6,117 nt of DNA, from the NCBI RefSeq assembly GCF_020216685.1, contig NZ_JAIWNS010000241.1:1-6117 (forward strand), written 5' to 3'. This DNA comes from Methanospirillum hungatei (GTDB lineage: Archaea; Halobacteriota; Methanomicrobia; Methanomicrobiales; Methanospirillaceae). The notes beneath the pieces are model-generated. The model was not told the origin of the DNA and made no database searches. It saw nothing but the letters and a program-made list of their open reading frames with translations. Shown here one piece after another: positions 1 through 6,117 of this stretch. The first letter of the stretch is position 1, and each line of letters opens with the position of its first letter. The translations under genes were made by a program, and so were the position numbers.

Positions 1-349
1 CGGGATATGATTCACACCGAATAAGTTTTCGAAATCTCGCTTCACTAACAGAGGGGGTCTGACCTATTCTGCTCTCACCCATCTGCTGAGCAAAAGTAAC
101 ACCAGAAATGTCTTCTTTCACATGAGCAAGACTTACTGCAATCAAAGCCAAAGCCTCTCTTCTCACCATTCCATGCGGTAAAAGACTCTGATAAAGCCTG
201 TGAAAAGCCGGACAAAAAAACACTTCTGTAAGATCATGACACCTCCGTAACTCAGCACTATCTCCACGGCTCTCAATCAATCCCTTCCACCAGGAGTGAA
301 TTTTCCCCCTGACAGGATCTGATTCAATAGATAGATATACATCAGTCAT
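1..349 (-). CDS. casB: Cse2/CasB (Cas11), type I-E Cascade small subunit, partial (3' end beyond window)
   Basis: Cse2 is the alpha-helical small subunit of the type I-E Cascade complex. In the family it is present in two copies along the belly of the complex, where it stabilises the crRNA-target hybrid and the displaced strand. The visible 116 residues are open to the window edge. They show the family pattern: W20-W21 followed by the GDSAELRR block (residues 29-36), the PAFHRLY segment (47-53), and a basic RFRKLIR helix (105-111) that fits nucleic-acid contact. Full-length members are usually about 160-200 residues, so roughly the last third is missing. The ATG at 349-347 overlaps the cas8e stop (ATGA) and has a strong GGAGGAG site 8 nt upstream, so the start is secure and translation is probably coupled to cas8e. 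The family call is mine from motif recall and position in the operon. Confidence 0.92.
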   Translation of the reverse strand, partial: MTDVYLSIESDPVRGKIHSWWKGLIESRGDSAELRRCHDLTEVFFCPAFHRLYQSLLPHGMVRREALALIAVSLAHVKEDISGVTFAQQMGESRIGQTPSVSEARFRKLIRCESYP

Positions 350-1944
350 AGCTTTTTCTCCTCCATTGAGTCTTTCATGAGAAGACCCAGTAATGAAATA
401 ACTTTTTTCGTGTTCTCTCCGGTAAATTTTTTAAATTTGATTCGGGCATCGATAACACTCTTAGGATCATTCAGATCGCTGATGAATGAAACCTGGGTAT
501 AATAATCAAATAACAAAACAGAATGACCAACTAACATACGATACCATTCACGCTTTATTTGATCTATCTGCTCCACATTTCCCAAAGAGAAAAAAAGTCT
601 ATCAAGTGTAGCATAGAACAATTCCTCAGTCTCATTCCAAAATCGGGATCTTAAATCAACAGGTTCTTTTCCTTTATTACCATGTCCTGAAATTGCGTCC
701 TTTATTGAGCCGGCAAGAGACTGCAACACATATTCTGCTGTAAGTATAAGATTTGAAACAATATTTTCAAATAATTCTCTCTTTTTCTCATCATCCAGCA
801 GGTAGATTGGCATCCGGCTTTCATACCAGCATCTGGCTTTTGCATTATCCATATCATATCCAAATGACCATAACCTAACCTTTTTAAATGATTTCCGCTT
901 TAAACGAATAATATTATTCTGAAAATTTGTTACAGTTCTGGAAACCTTGATATTCCTTGACGAATCCGGAATAATCAGACCCATAAAATTTCGATACGTA
1001 ATACCCCCGGGTTGAAGATGAATTGGGCGATAAACTTCTTTATCCAGGTAATAAGGAGTAAGTGTGTGATTGTCCCAGGTTTCGTCATAATCAACTCCAT
1101 GAGGTTTCGTATGATATGTCAACACGGTTGCTGAAGATGCAAGACCACATACATCACAGGCCCCTACCGGCTTGTCCTCAAAATCAAGTAATATCCGTCT
1201 TCCCATACCCCAGAACATCTGTAAAGGATTAACATCGATCACGCCAGTTTTTTCCTTTTTATCACTCAGGCGAATCTTCCCAAACCAGGGAAAGATCATA
1301 TCCATACTCTTTTTTTGTTTTGCTATCGCATCTCCAAAAAATTTTATTGAAGGAATAATATTCAGACATACCGTCTCCCACAATGTCTCCCCCAAGATTA
1401 CAGACGTTAATGGCCCCCCACCTCGTAAACCTGTTTTATGCCCAGCTCCACCACCCGGTCCATTAACCTGAAGAGTAAATAAAGCCATAGCAGCACAAGA
1501 GGGACACATCTGCTTTACAGTATCGCGTTTAACAAAAAAATCAGTATTTTTCTTGACCGTATTCTCCCCAGGCATTTCAATAAGAAGACCGTCAACTGAA
1601 TTTTTCTTCTCATCACCAATACTGATATCCTGCATAAATCTGGGGCCTTTACCATCAAGATAGAAGGCATCCTGAATCTGCTTGAAGTGTTCCTTCAATA
1701 CATCTGAAGGAATTACATTATCTAACCGGTCAGTCCATTCTTTATCCGATTCAGGAGGACAGACAGTCTGAATTAGTCCTATCAGAAACTGAATAAGAGC
1801 TCCATTAAAATCTGGACGTGAAGCATTAAGTTCAATCACCGGATTGGTGCCATAATCCGAGGTTATCTGATACGGAGCAATAAGACAAGAATCACCGTTC
1901 TTCCTTACGACAGGAATCCAGGCATCATATAATAGATGGATCAT
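346..1944 (-). CDS. casA: Cas8e/CasA (Cse1), type I-E Cascade large subunit
   Basis: Cse1 is the large subunit of type I-E Cascade. In the family it recognises the PAM, helps open the target duplex and provides the docking surface for Cas3. The protein is 532 residues; the E. coli CasA is about 502. The N-terminus LLYDAWIPV (4-12) matches the family opening. A CPSC pair (C147, C150) and a CDVC pair (C263, C266) form a likely four-cysteine zinc site. Right after the first pair is the glycine-rich loop and conserved block (about residues 162-178, ending in KTGLRGGGP), which corresponds to the PAM-contacting glycine loop of E. coli CasA. F137 aligns by eye with the L1-loop phenylalanine (E. coli F129). 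The C-terminal part (about 390-532) looks helical, as in the family's four-helix bundle. The ATG at 1944 has a TGAGGT site 6 nt upstream. The gene follows cas3 by 30 nt and overlaps cse2 by 4 nt. No frameshift or missing motif was seen. Confidence 0.96.
   Translation of the reverse strand: MIHLLYDAWIPVVRKNGDSCLIAPYQITSDYGTNPVIELNASRPDFNGALIQFLIGLIQTVCPPESDKEWTDRLDNVIPSDVLKEHFKQIQDAFYLDGKGPRFMQDISIGDEKKNSVDGLLIEMPGENTVKKNTDFFVKRDTVKQMCPSCAAMALFTLQVNGPGGGAGHKTGLRGGGPLTSVILGETLWETVCLNIIPSIKFFGDAIAKQKKSMDMIFPWFGKIRLSDKKEKTGVIDVNPLQMFWGMGRRILLDFEDKPVGACDVCGLASSATVLTYHTKPHGVDYDETWDNHTLTPYYLDKEVYRPIHLQPGGITYRNFMGLIIPDSSRNIKVSRTVTNFQNNIIRLKRKSFKKVRLWSFGYDMDNAKARCWYESRMPIYLLDDEKKRELFENIVSNLILTAEYVLQSLAGSIKDAISGHGNKGKEPVDLRSRFWNETEELFYATLDRLFFSLGNVEQIDQIKREWYRMLVGHSVLLFDYYTQVSFISDLNDPKSVIDARIKFKKFTGENTKKVISLLGLLMKDSMEEKKL
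358..364 (-). promoter_or_regulatory. Shine-Dalgarno site of cse2
   Basis: GGAGGAG on the minus strand lies inside the end of cas8e, with an 8-nt spacer to the cse2 ATG. It fixes the cse2 start and supports independent re-initiation at the ATGA overlap. Confidence 0.75.
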
Positions 1945-1950
1945 CTCCGA

Positions 1951-1956
1951 ACCTCA
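1951..1956 (-). promoter_or_regulatory. Shine-Dalgarno site of cas8e
   Basis: TGAGGT on the minus strand lies in the 30-nt cas3-cas8e gap, 6 nt before the ATG at 1944. No promoter-like or terminator-like element is apparent in this short gap, consistent with one transcript. Confidence 0.65.
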
Positions 1957-1974
1957 TAATTGTAAGTCTGATTA

Positions 1975-4701
1975 TTACGTATTTTCGGCATTACTATAAA
2001 CCTTATCATCTGAACATATGACCAGACCTTTCTCTGTGTCATACTCTAGTACCATCTTCTTCCCCTTAGGGTGAACCACGGGACAATAATAATAGTCATC
2101 GATTGGAATTAAAGGAATAATTCTATCTTTTTTCCCTCCATCTGGTAAAATTGAATATAAACGATTCATCTCTGACTCAATCAAGGGGCTAACAGTAATC
2201 CTCACATCATATGTTCGTTGAGAAACAGTAATTCTGCTCATATCGATAGAATATCGATCCATATCTCTCCATAAGGATAAAACATTATTAACCGGATCCC
2301 ACCTGCATAAAAGAACCTGAATCGTCGGATCTGCAAGACGTGTTTTATCTACATCATCCTCCCCCCATAGCCCAGAACCAAGTTCATATCCCGATGATAT
2401 ATTCAGTGCACGACTCCCCGCTAAACCTTCAGCCTTCCTGTCTTTATTTTCTGTCTCTTTATCCCGCTCAATTAATGCAGATGGTATATATGGAGGTAAT
2501 TGAGGATCATACACAGATTCAATCAAAAATCGTGATCTATCAGGAGTCCGGATCGAACCTTCACTTCGAAGCAGTTCTGCAGTCTTCCACAACAGACCAT
2601 GATATGGGTATACATACCCTCCACCGGGAAATACCTCTGAATACCATGAATCTTTCGGATTGTCATCAAAAGGGGGGGAATAAATCGCCAGTACCGGCTT
2701 GTCTCTCATCCCACGACTATGACGATGCAACCGTCCTGCTCGCTGAATAACCAAATCAATGGGTGCCAGATCAGTAACCATTACATCAAAATCTATGTCA
2801 AGGGACTGTTCAACCACCTGAGTTGCAATCAACAAAACTCCTCTGCGATCTTCATCCAGACTCTGTGTCCCAAATTGAGTAAGCACTTCTCGCTCTCGTT
2901 CAAGACGATCTCCCATAGCAAAGCGTGCATGGAACAATAGAATTTTCGACGCAACATCGCGGTCTTTCATCATCTTATATGCCGATATCGCATCAGATAC
3001 GGTATTCCGAATCCAACAGGCACATTTTCCAGATCGTAATTCTTTATTCAGGTACTCTGAAACTCCATCGATTGTATGAAAAAAAGTAACCTTAACATCG
3101 CGTTCAGTTCCAGGCCTGCATAAAAAAGGAATTTGTCTACATTCATGTGGATGAATATGAGTTATTAATGGATATTCATCTACAAAATCTAATGATGGAG
3201 CATATCCTGCTCCATTCGAAAAACCAGTGATGTACTCTTCCTTCTGATTTTTCGGAAGTGTAGCAGAGAGAAGAATCGCACTTCCGCCAAGAGCTGCATG
3301 AAAAGAGAGAAGGGAACGTAACAAACGATTCATAAACCGGTCATAAGCATGAACCTCATCAACAATAAGAACATTCCTGGCAATACCAAATAAACGGAGA
3401 GACTGATGTTTCACAGGGAGCACTCCAATAAGCCCTTGATCAATCGTTCCAACCCCAATGGATGCAAGAAGTGAAGATTTTTTATGATCTGCTAGCCATC
3501 TTGCACATACTGCCTCACCAGATTCCTCACCTTGAGGATGATCCAATCCACATGAGAGATCATCATACGGACCGATAGTCTGAAGAAAAGAATCTGACAA
3601 ATGACGGGAACCATGAGCAAGAATCAGTGAGGGACGGTTTTCTCCCTGACAATATAACCGTTGATAACAGTCCTTCATCCGCTCATACATCGCATTCGCA
3701 GTCGCCATGGTTGGGAGTCCCACATAAATACCTTCCCCATATCCATCATTCATTAAACGGTGAGCAAGAGTGACTGCAGCCTCGGTCTTCCCTCCTCCGG
3801 TTGATTCTTCAATAATAAACAGATGAGGTCCGGCCCCTAATTGAAGGGTGCTCACTAACTCCTGAAGCGGACTTGGAGCTCTTTCTCCAGCAGAGAATAC
3901 AGGAAATAATGATCGAATGCCCGTTTCAGGATTCACCGGATAATCAGATAACCCACAAACCGGTAAGGCCCGCTCAGCAATATCAAGAGTTTGTTTCCAG
4001 TAAACCTTAAGCGGTATCTTACTATTATGGAACGGGAAAAATCCTGAAGAGCCTATCCAGTCAGAGATGATAACGAGCCCTGCTAGTAACCATGAAATTT
4101 GAGCACTGAGGGATTCATCATCCTGAGTCGGGATTTTGGTATTGAGATCATGAAGAAACAGATGGGCAGATTCTTGTACAAAATCTGAGGCAGCAGAGAT
4201 GTCATCATCAGTCACAACCAGATAATGAGGAGTATAATTTATTGCACCCATATCGGGAGGCATTCCATGATGCCCAAATGTGGCATTCAGACAATATTTG
4301 TATCCTAAATAGAATTCTAACAAATCACCATCACAAAGATTTTTGGTAAGATTGAGATCGGTTTTTTCAAAAATTTTTTCAAATATCTTGATTCCAAGAT
4401 TGCTATGATGAAGCTGATTACATAATCTTGGATCTCTTCCATGAATTTGAAGAAAAATATCCTTCACCATTCCCTGAAAACTTTCAGAAAACTTACCAAG
4501 ATCATGAATAGCAAGAATAAAACATATTAATGGAATAACCTGATCCTGATTAATTCTCAGTACAGAAGATATCCTTTGTACCAGAATTGGATGATGAGAT
4601 AAAATCCTGTTTCCAACTGCCGCAACATCAAGAGAATGATATACGAGGAGATGATAGCGAGGCTCACAATCAATTCTGGCTTTTCCCCAGTACTGATACA
4701 T
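1975..4701 (-). CDS. cas3: CRISPR-associated helicase-nuclease Cas3 (type I-E)
   Basis: Cas3 is recruited by target-bound Cascade, nicks the displaced strand with its HD nuclease and unwinds and degrades DNA in an ATP-dependent, 3'-to-5' manner. From the ATG at 4701 it is 908 residues. It opens with MYQYWGKA, then the HD domain: H22 and D25, HDLGK with H66-D67-K70, H98-H99, HHG with H144-H145, and SDW with D214. The SF2 helicase core follows: Walker A TGGGKT (301-306), DEVH (448-451), SAT (479-481), motif V (about 626-639) and QRAGRLHR (653-660). The remaining 240 or so residues include the family's C-terminal domain. All catalytic motifs appear intact. An in-frame ATG at 4728 would add nine residues but has no ribosome site; the 4701 ATG has an AAGGGG site 8 nt upstream and puts YWGK near the N-terminus, so I prefer it. 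The choice is uncertain because E. coli Cas3 has a few more residues before this motif. It is the first gene of the operon; the stop is TAA. Confidence 0.96.
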   Translation of the reverse strand: MYQYWGKARIDCEPRYHLLVYHSLDVAAVGNRILSHHPILVQRISSVLRINQDQVIPLICFILAIHDLGKFSESFQGMVKDIFLQIHGRDPRLCNQLHHSNLGIKIFEKIFEKTDLNLTKNLCDGDLLEFYLGYKYCLNATFGHHGMPPDMGAINYTPHYLVVTDDDISAASDFVQESAHLFLHDLNTKIPTQDDESLSAQISWLLAGLVIISDWIGSSGFFPFHNSKIPLKVYWKQTLDIAERALPVCGLSDYPVNPETGIRSLFPVFSAGERAPSPLQELVSTLQLGAGPHLFIIEESTGGGKTEAAVTLAHRLMNDGYGEGIYVGLPTMATANAMYERMKDCYQRLYCQGENRPSLILAHGSRHLSDSFLQTIGPYDDLSCGLDHPQGEESGEAVCARWLADHKKSSLLASIGVGTIDQGLIGVLPVKHQSLRLFGIARNVLIVDEVHAYDRFMNRLLRSLLSFHAALGGSAILLSATLPKNQKEEYITGFSNGAGYAPSLDFVDEYPLITHIHPHECRQIPFLCRPGTERDVKVTFFHTIDGVSEYLNKELRSGKCACWIRNTVSDAISAYKMMKDRDVASKILLFHARFAMGDRLEREREVLTQFGTQSLDEDRRGVLLIATQVVEQSLDIDFDVMVTDLAPIDLVIQRAGRLHRHSRGMRDKPVLAIYSPPFDDNPKDSWYSEVFPGGGYVYPYHGLLWKTAELLRSEGSIRTPDRSRFLIESVYDPQLPPYIPSALIERDKETENKDRKAEGLAGSRALNISSGYELGSGLWGEDDVDKTRLADPTIQVLLCRWDPVNNVLSLWRDMDRYSIDMSRITVSQRTYDVRITVSPLIESEMNRLYSILPDGGKKDRIIPLIPIDDYYYCPVVHPKGKKMVLEYDTEKGLVICSDDKVYSNAENT

Positions 4702-4709
4702 ACGATCTG

Positions 4710-4715
4710 CCCCTT
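4710..4715 (-). promoter_or_regulatory. Probable Shine-Dalgarno site of cas3
   Basis: AAGGGG on the minus strand, 8 nt before the ATG at 4701, is a partial match to the archaeal consensus GGAGGTG. Nothing comparable precedes the alternative ATG at 4728, which would have to be used almost leaderlessly. Confidence 0.4.
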
Positions 4716-4762
4716 GCATAAATATCATGATCGTCTATACTGTTATAGAGATGACCAGTTGA

Positions 4763-5356
4763 ACATTATATAATAATAGACTCGTTTTAATTCATTATTT
4801 ATCCAGATATTTTCGATTTAAAACCAAATACGATCAAAACGAAAGGTTAATCCTTACGATTCAACCACTCGGAATAAATGAGGGAGAAGAACAATTCATC
4901 AAAGACCTTGCCGGCTATCTCACCTCTGAAAAGGATCGGTATTCCGGGTATGAATGTTTTCTCCTCCGGAACCGTACACGAGTGGGAGTCGGACTCTTCG
5001 AAACCGCTTACTTTTATCCAGACTATATCTTCTGGATGATCCAGGGAGACCGGCAGCAGATCGTCTTCCTTGATCCTTATGGACTTGCCCATGACACGGA
5101 CAAAGATCGGGAAAAACATAATCTCTGCAAAAACATCAGAAAAGAATACGAACCCTTCATCCAAAAAAGATTAAAAGAGAAAGGGATAACAACCGAGATA
5201 CTCCTTGATGCATATATCATCTCCGTCACCGACCAAAAGACGGTGAGTGAGACATTCCGGGGAATGCCAACGAAAAGCCATGTCGTGTATCAGAAAAATC
5301 CCGGGTATATCCGGGAGATATTTGAGGGGCTTGCGATAGTTCAATTGGATACATGA
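4763..5356 (+). pseudogene. C-terminal remnant of a type III restriction/DEAD-box helicase-nuclease protein
   Basis: This frame is open from a stop at 4760 to TGA at 5354-5356 (197 codons). It contains no ATG or TTG start, and only one GTG, at 4982, which could begin a 124-residue product. Family-like sequence begins well before that GTG: about 4826-4920 reads as a segment with INEGEEQFIKDLAGYL, then LLRNRTRVGVGLFETAYFYPD (split around 4961-5023). After the GTG come YPDYIFW, IVFLDPYGL and, near the end, AYIISVTD and NPGYIREIF. I recall this order (RN-R-G-GFFE, FYPDFILW, F-DPKG, then a variable end) from the C-terminus of large helicase-type restriction subunits with a PD-(D/E)xK-like nuclease. 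The missing N-terminal helicase and the missing start make it a 5'-truncated gene. The expected lysine of the DPKG block is tyrosine here. An automatic annotation might list 4982-5356 as a hypothetical protein. It has no Shine-Dalgarno site. Confidence 0.6.
4765..4774 (-). promoter_or_regulatory. Candidate TATA box of the cas operon
   Basis: The palindrome ATTATATAAT lies 36 nt upstream of the first possible cas3 ATG (4728) and 63 nt upstream of the preferred one (4701). If transcription starts about 25 nt downstream, as is usual for archaeal TATA elements, the start falls near 4740, which suits either ATG. No clear BRE is seen on the purine-poor upstream side, and the element reads the same on both strands, so direction is inferred from the neighbouring genes. 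Confidence 0.4.
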
Positions 5357-5550
5357 AATAATGTTTAACGGGGCGAATGAGTACTAGACAGGTCAGGGCA
5401 AACACATCAGAGAGTCGGAACCAAATTGAGCAATATTTCTTATCCGAGCCTCAATAAAGCCAAGGTTTTACATTTGCAAATATTCACTCTCCTTTCAGAT
5501 AGTCAGAAGGATTCCATATTTCAAGGTAAAAGAAAGCAATAAAAAAATAA
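5357..5550. other. Intergenic stretch without a convincing gene
   Basis: This stretch separates the restriction remnant from the interrupted frame to the right. All frames hit stops quickly. The longest short reading is a 26-codon frame from an ATG at 5377 to TAA at 5455 with only a weak ribosome site. ATTTGCAAAT at 5472-5481 is a 10-nt palindrome of unknown meaning. No tRNA, terminator hairpin or CRISPR repeat was recognised. It may hold further eroded gene sequence. Confidence 0.5.
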
Positions 5551-5574
5551 TCCCTTCCAAATAATGATCTAGTC

Positions 5575-6117
5575 GTGAAAACATACCAAACAAAAGATAT
5601 TCCCCCTGTTTACAGGGTAGATTTGTCCGAGACTCAAAAGAAGGCGATAAACGAATAGGTCAAAGATTCCACATACATTAATGCAGCAGCACGATATGGC
5701 CATAATGCTGATGAGTTTAAAAGACACCCTGAAAAATTCGATGAGGCGAATCAACAAAAGATAATTTTAGAGAGATTAATTTCAGAAGAATCACTGAAAC
5801 AATCGTATGAAGTCTTTTGAGGTTTGAAAGAATATGATATCATTCGAACAAAGAAGACCCTTGAGGAAATTAAAACAACCAATAAAGCGACCGAATTATT
5901 TGACGATGGGTTTAATGCTGTCTCTTTTAATGAAGATACCCCTTTCATTTATGCAACCCCAGATGAGAATGGAGAAATATGGATGTATTCAGCAAATCTA
6001 AACGAGGGGTATCCTGCATTATTTATCGGTAATGAAAACCCCCAATATTTAGGATACAGAAAAGAGGGGGAGATTTTGATTAACAGAAAAACGATATTTT
6101 CAATAATTGGGGACGAA
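5575..6117 (+). pseudogene. Interrupted ADP-ribosyltransferase-like gene (partial, continues past window)
   Basis: One plus-strand frame is open from 5551 to the window end except for TAG at 5656-5658 and TGA at 5818-5820; there is no frameshift. Read through, it has the layout of R-S-E ADP-ribosyltransferases (phage head-associated or secreted toxin type), which transfer ADP-ribose from NAD to protein targets. An N-terminal helical part includes KKAINE-stop-VKDSTYINAAAR, like the family's 'Y-x-G-x-Y-x-x-IN-x-x-LR' region. Then comes YEVF-stop-GL (5806-5826), where VFRG, the arginine motif, would be expected. DDGFNAVSF (5902-5928) sits where GF-STS lies, and KEGEILINRKTIFSI (6061-6105) holds an E-G-E matching the catalytic E-x-E. 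The STS is degenerate (AVS). A GTG at 5575 is the first possible start but has no ribosome site, so the 5' end may also be lost. The similarity is from motif recall only, hence moderate confidence for the family and higher for the gene being broken. Confidence 0.5.

Noticed and set aside
326..338. ATAG-rich short tandem tract near the start of cse2
   Set aside because: Only about three units, in coding sequence, consistent with normal codons.
1000..1020. CCCCCGGG run that resembles part of a type I-E CRISPR repeat
   Set aside because: It occurs once, inside cas8e coding sequence, without a second copy or spacer spacing. No array is present in the window.
1172..1471. Plus-strand open frame of 99 codons inside cas8e
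   Set aside because: It lies opposite the well-supported cas8e coding sequence, including the glycine-rich loop, and has low-complexity composition typical of an antisense shadow.
2340..2940. Two overlapping plus-strand frames inside cas3
   Set aside because: They are antisense to the helicase motifs V and VI and the C-terminal region of cas3, with no ribosome site or recognisable domain.
4847..5164. 105-codon minus-strand open frame
   Set aside because: It is antisense to the restriction remnant, whose plus-strand reading has clear family-like motifs.
5377..5457. 26-codon plus-strand reading starting at ATG 5377
   Set aside because: It is too short, has only a weak ribosome site and matches no family I recognise. 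It was noted only in the intergenic entry.
5656..5820. Recoding of in-frame TAG as pyrrolysine and TGA as selenocysteine, both known in methanogens
   Set aside because: It would need both rare recoding systems in one non-metabolic gene. No SECIS-like hairpin was recognised, and the TGA site fits a lost arginine codon better. Nonsense mutations are the simpler reading.
5569..5948. Two minus-strand frames (62 and 65 codons), one looking hydrophobic
   Set aside because: They are antisense to the ART-like frame. The hydrophobic look is what a charged, A-rich coding strand gives in reverse.

Overview
The window is most likely from a mesophilic euryarchaeon, possibly a methanogen of the Methanomicrobiales (Methanospirillum-like). 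This assignment is tentative. It rests on moderate AT-richness, purine-rich Shine-Dalgarno sites (GGAGGAG, TGAGGT), an archaeal-looking TATA element upstream of the cas operon, and the gene families present. No taxonomic marker gene is visible.

Left two thirds (1-4701, minus strand): the head of a type I-E CRISPR-Cas operon, transcribed right to left as cas3, cas8e (casA/cse1), cse2 (casB/cas11). cas3 and cas8e are complete and carry the expected motifs; cse2 is cut by the left window edge after 116 codons. A 30-nt gap separates cas3 from cas8e, and cas8e and cse2 overlap by an ATGA, so the genes are probably co-transcribed and translationally coupled. Cas8e and Cse2 are subunits of the Cascade surveillance complex, and Cas3 is the helicase-nuclease it recruits to degrade invading DNA. 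The rest of the operon (cas7, cas5, cas6e, cas1, cas2) and any repeat array would lie beyond position 1. No CRISPR repeat is visible here.

Right third (4740-6117, plus strand): divergently oriented gene remains. First comes a 5'-truncated open frame of about 197 codons (4763-5356). It reads like the C-terminal end of a type III restriction/DEAD-box helicase-nuclease protein, has no proper start, and reaches into the cas3 promoter. After about 200 nt without a convincing gene, a second plus-strand frame runs from about 5551 to the window end. It is interrupted by only two in-frame stops (TAG 5656, TGA 5818) and no frameshift. Read through, it resembles an ADP-ribosyltransferase of the R-S-E type, and the TGA falls where the catalytic arginine would be expected.

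Together the window looks like a defence island edge: an apparently intact type I-E interference operon beside a decayed restriction gene and a decayed toxin- or phage-like ADP-ribosyltransferase gene. The cas genes are well-known families; the degraded right flank is the unusual part.
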